The notes under the pieces were generated by a model. The model saw only the letters and a program-made list of their open reading frames with translations, was not told where the DNA came from and did no database searches. A program made the position numbers and the translations under genes. Shown here one piece after another: positions 16,577 to 25,347 of a stretch of DNA of 33,302 bases. Position 1 is the stretch's first letter; each line of letters begins with the position of its first letter. Origin of the DNA: CAZMRW01 sp964568805 (GTDB lineage: Bacteria; Pseudomonadota; Gammaproteobacteria; Methylococcales; Methylomonadaceae); NCBI GenBank assembly GCA_964568805.1, contig CAZMRW010000045.1:1-33302 (forward strand), written 5' to 3'.

Positions 16577-17881
16577 TCAACTGCGATGATCAATATCCCG
16601 ATAGTGACGTAATGGCTCACCTACATAGATTTGCCGGGGACGATAGATGGTCACGCGTTCTCCGTGGATCATTTCTCGCCAGTGCGCCAGCCATCCCGGC
16701 ATCCTGCCGATGGCAAACAATACCGTAAACATGTTGGTGGGTATCCCGGCAGCGCGAAGAATTAATCCCGAGTAAAAATCAACATTGGGATAGAGTTTCC
16801 GGGATATGAAATAATCGTCCTTGAGTGCCAATTCTTCGAGCCGTCTTGCGATATCGAGCAAAGGATCATTGATGCCGGGTTTATTCAGCAACTTGTCACA
16901 ATGCTTTTTTAATACGGTCGCGCGTGGATCAAAATTCTTGTAGACCCGGTGTCCAAAGCCCATGAGCCGCTGGGATGAATTCTTGTCCTTTGCCTGGTTG
17001 ATAAATTCTGTGCCGTCGCCGCCTTCTGCATGTATCTGTTCAAGCATCTGAATAACTTCCTGATTTGCGCCGCCGTGGCGCGGCCCCCATAGCGCGGAAA
17101 TTCCGGCGGATGCGACAGCATAAACATTCGCCAAACTGGAACCTGCAGTGCGCACGGATGATGTGCTGCAATTCTGCTCATGATCCGCATGCAGAATCAA
17201 AAACATATCTATGGCGCGCACAATGTCGTCATCCAGCTGATAATCGCGAACGGGGGATGCAAACATCATGGTGAGAAAGTTGCGGACGTACTTCAGTTTG
17301 TAGGAAGGATAAACCAGCGGTTCGCCAATTGATTTCTTGTATGAAAACGCGGCGATGGTGCGTACCTGAGAAATCAGGTTGGCAACGATTTGTAATTCAG
17401 TATTTTCATCCAGTTGATCAGGCACCGGATAAAAAGTGGACAATGACGCGATCATCGTGGCAAGAATCCCCATGGGATGCGAACCGCGGGGAAAACCGTT
17501 GAAAAAATGATGCATATCCTCATGAATGATCGAAGACTCATTCAGACGTGTCGAAAATTGCAGCAATTGATCATTGGTTGGCAATTCGCCATGCAGCAAC
17601 AGATAAGCCACTTCGGTAAAACGGGAATTTTCCGCCAGTTCTTCGATAGGATATCCGCGGTAACGAAGTATGCCCTTCTCCCCGTCGATATAGGTAATCG
17701 CGCTTTCACAGGCACCGGTATTGCCGTAGCCGTCATCGAGCGTGATATATCCGGTCTGGCTGCGCAGTTTGGTAATATCGATCGCTTTATCGCCTTCAAT
17801 ACCCTCATAGGTGGGCAATGTGTAATTCACATTGTCCAGTGTCAATATTGCCGGATTCAGCGTCTTTATTTTTTCGATCAT
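16577..17881 (-). CDS. gltA: citrate synthase (type II, hexameric bacterial type)
   Basis: The 434-residue enzyme condenses acetyl-CoA and oxaloacetate to citrate, the entry step of the TCA cycle. Catalytic residues are all visible: His269 in WGPRHGGANQ, His311 in MGFGHRVYKN and Asp368 in PNVDFYSGL. The HADHEQNCSTSSVR motif and the N-terminal beta domain (LPTYEGIEGDKAIDI) are those of the Gram-negative allosteric type. It lies between the TG-DUF2126 gene (176 bp upstream) and the ATP-grasp/alpha-E gene (24 bp downstream), all on minus. The close downstream spacing suggests co-transcription of a core metabolic gene with the Anbu-associated system, which is unusual. Confidence 0.97.
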   Translation of the reverse strand: MIEKIKTLNPAILTLDNVNYTLPTYEGIEGDKAIDITKLRSQTGYITLDDGYGNTGACESAITYIDGEKGILRYRGYPIEELAENSRFTEVAYLLLHGELPTNDQLLQFSTRLNESSIIHEDMHHFFNGFPRGSHPMGILATMIASLSTFYPVPDQLDENTELQIVANLISQVRTIAAFSYKKSIGEPLVYPSYKLKYVRNFLTMMFASPVRDYQLDDDIVRAIDMFLILHADHEQNCSTSSVRTAGSSLANVYAVASAGISALWGPRHGGANQEVIQMLEQIHAEGGDGTEFINQAKDKNSSQRLMGFGHRVYKNFDPRATVLKKHCDKLLNKPGINDPLLDIARRLEELALKDDYFISRKLYPNVDFYSGLILRAAGIPTNMFTVLFAIGRMPGWLAHWREMIHGERVTIYRPRQIYVGEPLRHYRDIDHRS

Positions 17882-17990
17882 ATGTAACTCTCAAGATTTA
17901 ATGGATACCATTGTAAACTAAACGGATTTCCTGACTCCGACTTTTTTCCAGGAAAATCAACTCCGTATACAAAAACATATAATTATTGAA

Positions 17991-18026
17991 GCCAGGATCA
18001 CAACGCGCACGATCTGTGATCCTGGC
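17991..18026. terminator. 12-bp perfect hairpin between TG-DUF2126 and gltA
   Basis: GCCAGGATCACA (17991-18002) pairs perfectly with TGTGATCCTGGC (18015-18026) around a 12-base loop. It sits 31 bp after the end of the large transglutaminase gene and 110 bp before gltA, where a terminator is expected. No T-run follows on the minus strand (TTCAATAATT), so it may be a Rho-assisted terminator, an RNA-stability element or an operator in DNA form. Confidence 0.5.
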
Positions 18027-18057
18027 GAAAATTGCTATACTTTATGAAACACACAGA

Positions 18058-21000
18058 CTACCGGCTACGATACCGCAAGTCCAGCGTTAAAGGATATTCT
18101 TCGCTTATCTCTTCCGCAGGCGGCGACATCGGCCTTGGAGGCGCATCGGTAACGATGAATGCGGCTCCCAATGGTTTTTCCGTCGGCAGCTCGGTAGCAG
18201 AAGCTGCCGGCGGTCTGATCAAGGGAGGACGTATTATAACACCGGGGGTGTGGCCGTAATCCCAAAAACGCGTAATTCGTCTGGCTTCGGCTTCATAGCC
18301 GTTTACCGGAAACGTATCATAACTTCGGCCGCCCGGATGAGCGACATAATACGTACAACCGCCTACGGAATGGCCATTCCAGGTATCAATCACATCGATG
18401 ACTAAAGGTACATGCGGACTGATGGTAGGATGCAATGCCGATGGCGGCTGCCAGGCACGATAGCGCACACCGGCGACAAATTCACTTTTGCGGCCGGTGC
18501 TTCGAAGCGGCAATCGTCTGCCATTACAGGTCAGTATGTAACGCCCTTCGGTAAAACCGCTCACTTTAACCTGAACCCGCTCTACCGATGAATCGACATA
18601 CCGGGCTGTGCCGGTACTGCTGACTTCTTCACCCAGCACATGCCACGGCTCGATGGCGAAACGCATTTCCAGTTCAATGCCGTCTATATAGGTGCTGCCA
18701 TAACGCGGGAATCGAAATTCCAGGAACGGATCCAGCCATTCCAGTTCAAACCCGTAACCGGCGCGTTGCAGATCTTTAACCACCTGTTTAATGTCTTCAC
18801 TGACATAATGCGGCAACATAAACCGGTCATGCAGCTCCGTCCCCCAGCGCACCAGATTGTGCTTATAGGGCTCACGCCAGAACCAGGCGATCAAGGCACG
18901 CAGCAATAATGTCTGAACCAGCGACATCCGAGAATGGGGCGGCATTTCAAAGGCGCGAAGTTCCAGAATTCCCAGCCGGCCTGTGGAACTGTCGGGCGAA
19001 TACAATTTGTCGATACAAAACTCGGAACGATGCGTATTACCGGTAATATCGGTGAGTAAATGACGCAGCAAACGGTCAACCAGCCAAGGTTCGGCCACGT
19101 CGCCTTCAGGCATTTGCTGGAAAGCAATCTCAAGTTCATAGAGTTTTTCATCTCTACCCTCATCGACACGCGGCGCCTGACTGGTCGGGCCGATAAACAT
19201 GCCCGAGAACAAATACGAAAGGCCCGGATGGTGTTGCCAGTAGGTCACCAAACTGCGCAGCAAATCAGGCCGGCGCAATAACGGGCTGTCAACCGGCGTT
19301 TCGCCCCCCATCGTGATGTGATTGCCTCCTCCGGTGCCGGTATGTCGGCCGTCCAGCATGAATTTTTCGGTGCCCAAGCGGACCTGATGCGCCTGCTCAT
19401 ACAACAGGGTGGTATTATCCACCAGTTCCTGCCAGGTTTTCGACGGATGAATATTGACTTCGATAACCCCCGGATCAGGCGTCACCATCAACCGCTCTAT
19501 GCGGTAGTCGCGCGGCGGTTCATAACCTTCAAGCACGACCGGCATGGACAGATTTTCAGCGGTTGCTTCAACGGCCGCAATAAGTTCAAGATAGTGTTCC
19601 AGTGCTGACAGCGGCGGTAAAAAAATATGCAGGCGGCCATCGCGGGCTTCAACGCAAACCGCGGTATGCGGCACTTCGACCTCTTTAATTTTATCATCTC
19701 CGGAATCCTGTTCGGTCAGTTCGGGATGTTCTTTAATTTTTTTCTCAATATAGCTGTAGCGCCGGGTGACTTCGCCATAATAATCACCGAGTTCAGGAAG
19801 CGTTTCAAACAGGCTTTGCTCTTCCTGGGTGTCGCGTTTGTCGGGCACCACCCACGGCAAACTGGCTAAAGGCAAGCGCATCCCCATCGGAGAATTGCCC
19901 GGAATCAGGAACATCTCGCCGCGGCGAAAATCCCAGGGGCCGCTTTGCCAATTTTGATGAGTCCAGTTCCATTTGATCGGCAACGAAAAACCGGCGGCTT
20001 GTCCCAGGTCGGCATCCAGCAATTTAGCCAGTGTTTTGCGCTCTATGGAATCCTTTAAATTACTTTTTAACGGATTCACATTATCCGGCAACGTGCCTTC
20101 CTGCCACAGGTAATAAAAACTGTCTTCATAAGCCGTCACGATATAGCGGGGATGTATAGCCAGGCGCAAAGTGAGCTGCCTGATAAATTGCTCTGCCTCC
20201 TTAATGGTGTGTCCGTAATCTTTGCCGATGTCGGCCAATAGCAGGGCATTGCGCCATACCGGCACGCCATCCTTACGCCAGAAAATACCGTATTGCCAGC
20301 GCGGCAACGCTTCTCCCGGATACCATTTGCCTTGTCCGTAATGCAGCATGCCTCCCGTCGCAAATACATTATGCAGACGCCTGGTCAATTCTTGTGCACG
20401 CTCCCGTTTATGTGCACCATCGGCGTGCGTGTTCCACTCGGCGCCTTCCATATCATCGACTGAAACAAAAGTAGGTTCTCCACCCATGGTTAGCCGTACA
20501 TCGTCTTCATGTAACTGCTGATCGACCTGCCGGCCCAATACATCGATGTGATGCCATTGTTCATCCGTATAAGGCTTGGTGACGCGCGGGTCTTCATGCA
20601 GGCGCTGAACATTGTTGCTGAATGAAAACGCCACGTCGCACTTGTCACTGCCGCCGGTTACGGGCGCCGCACTCGCTGGATCGGGCGTACAAGCGAGCGG
20701 TATATGGCCTTCTCCGGCAAGCAATCCTGACGTTGGATCCAGCCCTATCCAGCCGGCGCCGGGTATATAGACCTCCGTCCATGCATGTAAATCGGTGAAA
20801 TCCTGTTCGGGCCCCGAGGGGCCGTCGAGTGATTTGATATCGGCGGAAAGCTGCACCAGATAACCCGAAACAAAACGCGCCGCCAGCCCCAGCCGGCGTA
20901 ATATCTGCACCAGCAACCAGGCAGAATCACGGCATGACCCATTCCGTTTTTGCAACGTTTCCTCGCAGCTCTGAATCCCCACTTCCATGCGGATGTTGTA

Positions 21001-21471
21001 ACTGATGTCATCAAATACCTTGCGATTCGTATTAACCAGAAAATCGTTGATATTGCACTTGCCGATATCGAGATTTTTCAGCCACTGCTGTAACAATTCA
21101 CCATTTTCGGTTAATTCCAGATAAGGCTGCAATTCCTTCAATGTTTGCTGATCATATTTAAAAGGGTACTTTTCGGCGTACTCCTCAACAAAAAAATCGA
21201 AGGGATTGATCACGGCCATATCAGCAATCACTTCAACCTCAATGCTGAGCATGCAGCACTTATCAGGAAACACGACTCTGGCAAGAATGTTGCCAAAGGG
21301 ATCCTGCTGCCAGTTGATGAAATGATTTTCGGGTTCAACCCGCAGAGAATAACTTTTGATGGGCGTTCGGCAATGCACCGCCGGACGTAACCGAAGTACA
21401 TGGGGCGAAAGCGATACCCGTCTGTCAAAGTTATACGAGGTTTTATGATGGATGGCCACACGTATGGTCAT
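18058..21471 (-). CDS. large transglutaminase-like / DUF2126 fusion protein
   Basis: The 1137-residue cytoplasmic protein has an N-terminal transglutaminase part: beta domain from MTIRVAIHHKTSYNFDRRVSLSPHVLRLRP, then Cys180 in NGSCRDSAWLL, His229 in DLHAWTEVY and Asp245 in WIGLDPTSG. From about residue 300 to 1115 it is DUF2126 (COG4196), with LTMGGEPTFVS at about 327-337 and GTGGGNHITMGG at 712-723. The latter resembles the metal and ATP loop of glutamine-synthetase-fold carboxylate-amine ligases, the fold proposed for this family. So one chain pairs a predicted peptidase with a predicted ligase. It is normally found with the CP-ATP-grasp, alpha-E and Anbu genes, as here, though gltA lies between. 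Length is normal for the family. Product unknown. Confidence 0.92.
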   Translation of the reverse strand: MTIRVAIHHKTSYNFDRRVSLSPHVLRLRPAVHCRTPIKSYSLRVEPENHFINWQQDPFGNILARVVFPDKCCMLSIEVEVIADMAVINPFDFFVEEYAEKYPFKYDQQTLKELQPYLELTENGELLQQWLKNLDIGKCNINDFLVNTNRKVFDDISYNIRMEVGIQSCEETLQKRNGSCRDSAWLLVQILRRLGLAARFVSGYLVQLSADIKSLDGPSGPEQDFTDLHAWTEVYIPGAGWIGLDPTSGLLAGEGHIPLACTPDPASAAPVTGGSDKCDVAFSFSNNVQRLHEDPRVTKPYTDEQWHHIDVLGRQVDQQLHEDDVRLTMGGEPTFVSVDDMEGAEWNTHADGAHKRERAQELTRRLHNVFATGGMLHYGQGKWYPGEALPRWQYGIFWRKDGVPVWRNALLLADIGKDYGHTIKEAEQFIRQLTLRLAIHPRYIVTAYEDSFYYLWQEGTLPDNVNPLKSNLKDSIERKTLAKLLDADLGQAAGFSLPIKWNWTHQNWQSGPWDFRRGEMFLIPGNSPMGMRLPLASLPWVVPDKRDTQEEQSLFETLPELGDYYGEVTRRYSYIEKKIKEHPELTEQDSGDDKIKEVEVPHTAVCVEARDGRLHIFLPPLSALEHYLELIAAVEATAENLSMPVVLEGYEPPRDYRIERLMVTPDPGVIEVNIHPSKTWQELVDNTTLLYEQAHQVRLGTEKFMLDGRHTGTGGGNHITMGGETPVDSPLLRRPDLLRSLVTYWQHHPGLSYLFSGMFIGPTSQAPRVDEGRDEKLYELEIAFQQMPEGDVAEPWLVDRLLRHLLTDITGNTHRSEFCIDKLYSPDSSTGRLGILELRAFEMPPHSRMSLVQTLLLRALIAWFWREPYKHNLVRWGTELHDRFMLPHYVSEDIKQVVKDLQRAGYGFELEWLDPFLEFRFPRYGSTYIDGIELEMRFAIEPWHVLGEEVSSTGTARYVDSSVERVQVKVSGFTEGRYILTCNGRRLPLRSTGRKSEFVAGVRYRAWQPPSALHPTISPHVPLVIDVIDTWNGHSVGGCTYYVAHPGGRSYDTFPVNGYEAEARRITRFWDYGHTPGVIIRPPLIRPPAASATELPTEKPLGAAFIVTDAPPRPMSPPAEEISEEYPLTLDLRYRSR

Positions 21472-21847
21472 AATTTATGTTCCTATGGCCCGGTTATCGG
21501 ATTGGTATGCTGCAAAATTTTTCATCTGGTTCAATCAAAAAATTCTTCACAAACAGACTATCAAGCAAGCACTATACCAACTGTCATTTAAATTAAATAA
21601 AACTGCAACCCTTTGTTTAAAAGAATGGTATTTTGTTTGCTCTGACTTGACCAGGCTATGACTTACCCTGCCGGGGATTTTTTGATGATATTAAATGGTG
21701 CGCTGACACGTGCTTTGAAATTCCAGTCAGTTTCGATTGATCGCACGACAAAACGCTTGAGTAGATGGTTCGGCAAGACTCTCCTGAGAGAGGATGAAGA
21801 CTCACCGTTAATGGAATCAATTGGCTACCGTTCGGTCTGACGATCGA
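21472..21847. other. 376-bp intergenic region with no convincing gene
   Basis: This stretch lies upstream of the minus-strand TG-DUF2126 gene and downstream of the MfnF-like gene. It is AT-rich in its left half and should hold the TG-DUF2126 promoter. A 60-codon plus-strand frame ends at 21840 (internal ATG near 21685, MILNGALTRALKFQSVSIDR) just before the end of the convergent MfnF-like gene. It has no recognised family, so I do not call it a gene. Confidence 0.4.
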
Positions 21848-22897
21848 TCAAATCAGTGATTCCCTGGCCAGACTCGCCACTGCAACCGCCGGAGCGCAAT
21901 CGGAAGCCGTCAGGCCGGATTTGCCCGAACAATCGATAAATAATTCGGTAAAGTCCAGGTAGGCATAACCTAAATTATGCGCCAGCTGACGCACGAGAAA
22001 ACGGCCTATTCCGGCGCCGATGAAGGGGCTGCTTTTGGCAAGACAACACCTGGACAACTGCTGTTCACAACCGCTCTGGATTTTATGCAACTGCCGGGCG
22101 CGCAGATTTTCCGCGAATTGCCGCCATCGCGGCAGTTCATCTGCGTTGAAATCGCAGCCTATCATGCGTGACAGTCGCCTGGCACTGGCAAGCACGGTTT
22201 TCTCGGCGCCATCGGCGGTATCAGACTGATCATGCAATTCGTCAAGCTCGCCGGTTACTCGGTAGACATCGGCCATATTGGCGAAATATTCGGCCATTAA
22301 TCCAATTTCCCTGCCCTGATCCACTGCCGTCTGCGCCACGGCCATCACCGCGGTTCTAACAATACCGGTATAAACAAGCTCGCCGGAAATCAGACGCTGA
22401 TAATCGGTGTAGCCTTCCGCAAGCACCTGCCCATCAGACAGCAGCAGAATATCTGTCGTCGTGCTGCCGATATCGATAAAAAGCCCGTCGCCCAGTTTTT
22501 GAGCGGCATAGGATGCGCTGGCCAGCCAGTTTGCGGAAGCAATGGCTTGAAAATGTCTTTCACTGATGCATGTTGCGCTCAGAAAACCGTATCTGCCGGC
22601 ATAAATCATGATGTCCCGCCCCGGCAACAGTTCGATCATGGTTTTGACGATTTGCCTGACGCCGTCATCCCGATTTTCGAAGCAATCGACCAGTTCACCC
22701 GTCATGGTCACGGCATGCCGGCAATCGGTATCCGGCAATTGTTCCTTGATCAGGTTTATGGCGTTCCGTAATCGATTCATGCCCTGCCATAACGGACACG
22801 GTTCCTGGATGATGGTCCGGACTTCACCCCTATCATTAATGACCGATGTTTTAATATGAGCGCCGCCGATATCCCATCCGACAATATTAGCTTTCAT
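21848..22897 (-). CDS. hydantoinase/oxoprolinase-like H4MPT-linked C1 pathway protein (MfnF-like)
   Basis: The 349-residue protein has an ASKHA-type N-terminus (VGWDIGGAHIKTSV, Asp9 to Lys16) and a second phosphate motif IDIGSTTTD at 141-149. It matches the family described as a probable H4MPT-linked C1 transfer pathway protein (COG1548). The archaeal member MfnF couples the aminomethylfuran diphosphate to the tyramine-glutamate moiety in methanofuran synthesis. The bacterial equivalent would couple the furan to the tyrosine-based side chain of methylofuran. That assignment is by homology and context. It overlaps the upstream ATP-grasp gene by 11 bp. A sugar-kinase-like regulator is the alternative suggested by the fold but is less likely here. 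Confidence 0.85.
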   Translation of the reverse strand: MKANIVGWDIGGAHIKTSVINDRGEVRTIIQEPCPLWQGMNRLRNAINLIKEQLPDTDCRHAVTMTGELVDCFENRDDGVRQIVKTMIELLPGRDIMIYAGRYGFLSATCISERHFQAIASANWLASASYAAQKLGDGLFIDIGSTTTDILLLSDGQVLAEGYTDYQRLISGELVYTGIVRTAVMAVAQTAVDQGREIGLMAEYFANMADVYRVTGELDELHDQSDTADGAEKTVLASARRLSRMIGCDFNADELPRWRQFAENLRARQLHKIQSGCEQQLSRCCLAKSSPFIGAGIGRFLVRQLAHNLGYAYLDFTELFIDCSGKSGLTASDCAPAVAVASLARESLI

Positions 22898-23882
22898 TGC
22901 ATTCCTGATTTATGTTGATGGTAACGGGAAGATTCCTCACCCGATTAATTATCGGGTCTCCCTCCAATAGTTGCAAAACCATATCGGCAACGTTGATGCC
23001 CAGAGCGTTTGTTATTCCGACAAAAGACGTGGTCAAGCGGGGATTGATTTCCAGCACCAGGATTTGATCGGACGTCTCAATCAGATCGATGCCTGCATAA
23101 CCCCATAAACCGGGCAAGGCCTGGGCCAGTCGTCCAATCAGATCCCGATAGGCGCTTGAGTCGGTTTGATGGTTGACTTCAATTTCGAATAACCGGTATT
23201 GATGATCGACAATCCTGAATTTCTGCTCATTGACGCACAAAAGCCAGGCTCTTCCATGTTTAAACAGACAGGACAAGCTGGTTTTTTTTCCTTGCACATG
23301 GGGCTGGATGAGATAGCGGCCTGCCCCTTGAAGCCGGGCGGACAGCAAGGAAAACTCGTCCCGATTCCTGATGACATAACTGTCTGCGCAGCCTGCGCCG
23401 TCGACGGACTTGATCATGCATTCATTTTCCCAGTTTCCGTCGAACAGCCGGGTAGGCACCGTAGCAATTTTATGCTGGCTGAGGAGTTGATAGGTTTTAA
23501 ATTTGTCCGACGTTATCGCAACTGAATTCGCTGAACTGTTCAGCAGCACTTTACCCATCGATTCAACCGAATGGCAAAGCGACCGCAGTATACCGTCAAA
23601 TTCCGGCGCGATCGGCCATATTGCATCGCATTGACCGGTCAGTTTGATAAATTGTTCATGACTATCATGTTCCGGATGGATGACCGCCCTGGCGATACCC
23701 GGCATATTGATTGAATCGGCTATTCGCCAGTCCAGCATCACGATGATCTCTATGCCGCTGATTACTGACAGATTATCGAGCAAAGCCTGCAGCATCAAAC
23801 GCCCTTCATTTGCCAGTGATTCGGGTAAATCATGCTTGTTGAAACCACCGCCGGCGATATATTCGAATACCAGAATCTTCAT
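22887..23882 (-). CDS. COG1821 ATP-grasp ligase (MfnD-like)
   Basis: The 331-residue protein starts MKILVFEYIAGGGF, as is typical for the COG1821 family that includes MfnD, the archaeal tyramine-L-glutamate ligase. ATP-grasp features visible are Lys158 in CMIKSVDGAGC, GIDLI with Asp266 and LVLEINPRLTTSF with Glu278 and Asn280, which bind ATP and Mg2+. In bacteria using methylofuran it is a good candidate for adding glutamate to the tyrosine-type core or extending the long glutamate chain known from Methylobacterium methylofuran. It is translationally coupled (11-bp overlap) to the MfnF-like gene and divergent from the HisA-like gene. Confidence 0.88.
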   Translation of the reverse strand: MKILVFEYIAGGGFNKHDLPESLANEGRLMLQALLDNLSVISGIEIIVMLDWRIADSINMPGIARAVIHPEHDSHEQFIKLTGQCDAIWPIAPEFDGILRSLCHSVESMGKVLLNSSANSVAITSDKFKTYQLLSQHKIATVPTRLFDGNWENECMIKSVDGAGCADSYVIRNRDEFSLLSARLQGAGRYLIQPHVQGKKTSLSCLFKHGRAWLLCVNEQKFRIVDHQYRLFEIEVNHQTDSSAYRDLIGRLAQALPGLWGYAGIDLIETSDQILVLEINPRLTTSFVGITNALGINVADMVLQLLEGDPIINRVRNLPVTININQECNES

Positions 23883-23955
23883 CAGATATAAGCGGCTAAG
23901 CTGTTGAGGACATCATAGGAATTAATGTGACCACGCATCATCGTTATGGCTATTG

Positions 23956-23986
23956 TTGACCAAAAAAAGGGAAGCTATTGTATCAT
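23956..23986 (+). promoter_or_regulatory. possible sigma-70 promoter of the HisA-like gene
   Basis: TTGACC at 23956-23961 and TATCAT at 23981-23986 resemble -35 and -10 boxes, although the 19-bp spacer is longer than ideal. They lie 34 bp before the TTG start in the only sizeable gap before this divergent gene. Confidence 0.35.
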
Positions 23987-24019
23987 TTGGCCATTCATTA
24001 ACGGACTGAAGGCGCCACA

Positions 24020-24718
24020 TTGATTAATATTATCCCGGTCATCGACTTAAAAAACGGCAGGGTAGTACATGCCAGACAAGGCAATCGAGATTTGTACCAG
24101 CCGATTGATAGCGAATTATGCCGGTCTTCTGATATTTTTCAGGTGATCCGCGCTTTCATGACAGTTTATGATTTCAAAACGTTCTATATTGCCGATTTAA
24201 ACGCGCTTGGCCATCAGGGCAACCATGACCGCCTCATCGATGAAGTGACAATGGCTTTCTCCGATAAAGTATTCTGGGTCGACCGAGGATTCCGGCAATC
24301 ATTTGCAAGCGACGCCCTGCCCGGGAACCATATGCCGGTCATGGGCAGCGAGTCTTTTAGTCCTGAAACAATCCAGGCCATCAAAACCAGCGGGAAGCCC
24401 TTTGTTTTGTCGCTGGATTACTCGAAGGATGGAGAATTAGGCGCCAAAACTCTTTTTTTTGATCCGGATTATTGGCCGGAAACCATTATCATCATGACGC
24501 TGGCTCGAGTAGGCAGCTACAACGGGCCCGATATTCCCTTGCTCAGTGAATTCTGCAGGCGATATCCCGATAAAAACTTTATAGCCGCCGGCGGCATAAG
24601 AAACAAGCAGGATTTAATCGATTTGAAAAAGATAGGAATTGAACAGTCATTAGTCGCCAGCGCCTTGCATTCGGGGGTCCTTAACAGCGAAGATATCGCT
24701 GAACTTCAGATACTTTGA
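24020..24718 (+). CDS. HisA/HisF-related TIM-barrel protein (COG1411 type) of the H4MPT/methylofuran set
   Basis: The 232-residue protein reads MINIIPVIDLKNGRVVHARQGNRD at the start, with Asp9 at the place of the HisA catalytic aspartate, and has AAGGIRNKQDL near the C-terminus as phosphate-binding loop. It is related to ProFAR isomerase but much diverged (FKTFYIADLNALGHQGNH, VFWVDRGFR). Archaeal-like relatives occur in H4MPT-using bacteria, and their reaction is unknown to me. A role in cofactor synthesis is inferred from the neighbours only. The start is a TTG with GAAGG 7 bases upstream. No ATG is available before the conserved N-terminus. A strong terminator follows 31 bp after the stop. 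Confidence 0.85.
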   Translation: MINIIPVIDLKNGRVVHARQGNRDLYQPIDSELCRSSDIFQVIRAFMTVYDFKTFYIADLNALGHQGNHDRLIDEVTMAFSDKVFWVDRGFRQSFASDALPGNHMPVMGSESFSPETIQAIKTSGKPFVLSLDYSKDGELGAKTLFFDPDYWPETIIIMTLARVGSYNGPDIPLLSEFCRRYPDKNFIAAGGIRNKQDLIDLKKIGIEQSLVASALHSGVLNSEDIAELQIL

Positions 24719-24749
24719 ACTGATCACAGGCCAATGAAAAATTTCAGGC

Positions 24750-24780
24750 AAAAAAATACCCCGCCAAGCGGGGTATTTTT
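24750..24780. terminator. bidirectional Rho-independent terminator
   Basis: An 8-bp stem TACCCCGC/GCGGGGTA with loop CAA is flanked by seven A on the left and five T on the right. It therefore terminates both the plus-strand HisA-like gene and the minus-strand fae gene, which converge here. Confidence 0.92.
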
Positions 24781-24803
24781 AACATCCTTGACTCAGGTAA
24801 ACC

Positions 24804-25313
24804 TTAGTTAGGAGCGAACGGATGTTTCGCAGTTGCTTTTCCTGCAACTACTTCAGCAGCGGTTGGGCTGCCTGCAACAGCGCGTTTGAGCGCTTCTTTG
24901 GTTGCTTCGTAGTTGTATTTTTGAATTTTCGCATCGTCTTCAGCCGCCCAGTGGATAAATACGCCCACTGAAACGAATAAATCATCAGCTTCATCAGCTG
25001 GAATGGTGCCATCTTCCACACAATCTGCAACAGCCATGGCAACACCGCGTTGAGCAGGACCAAACATTTGAACAGCTTGTTTAGCGCCTTTGATGGTTAC
25101 TTTATTAAATAAAACAGTTGCGGGTTTAACCATCAGGTTAGGAGCAACCACCGCCAACAAAGTGGAAAAACCGTCTTTGTTGTTTGTCAAGGCGATTGCA
25201 AAAGCGCTTTCAGCAGCTGAACCTCTCGGTCCGATAAGCAGATCGATATGAGCAACTTCGTTGCCCTCACCCACCAAAGATTCGCCAACGCACAATTTAT
25301 TGATTTTAGCCAT
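24804..25313 (-). CDS. fae: formaldehyde-activating enzyme
   Basis: Fae catalyses condensation of formaldehyde with H4MPT to methylene-H4MPT in the cytoplasm, the first step of the H4MPT-linked formaldehyde oxidation route. The 169-residue sequence has the family's invariant stretches: GNEVAHIDLLIGPRGS with the conserved His22, LLAVVAPNL, VTIKGAKQAVQMFGPAQ, ADEADDLFVSVGVFIHW and IQKYNYEATK. It ends KHPFAPN. Length is normal. An AGGAG box (25323-25327) lies 9 bases before the ATG, the best in the window, in keeping with a very abundant protein. It ends the long minus-strand cofactor operon, but the 72-bp gap before it holds a possible promoter of its own. Confidence 0.98.
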   Translation of the reverse strand: MAKINKLCVGESLVGEGNEVAHIDLLIGPRGSAAESAFAIALTNNKDGFSTLLAVVAPNLMVKPATVLFNKVTIKGAKQAVQMFGPAQRGVAMAVADCVEDGTIPADEADDLFVSVGVFIHWAAEDDAKIQKYNYEATKEALKRAVAGSPTAAEVVAGKATAKHPFAPN

Positions 25314-25347
25314 GCTTGTTTTCTCCTGTGAAGAAAAATTGAAAAAA

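Noticed and set aside
18032..18259. 75-codon plus-strand frame at the end of TG-DUF2126
   Set aside because: It lies almost wholly opposite the conserved C-terminus of the large gene and looks like a shadow.
21658..21840. 60-codon plus-strand frame between TG-DUF2126 and the MfnF-like gene
   Set aside because: No family resemblance, no clear signal peptide and uncertain start. It is left as a possibility in the intergenic note.
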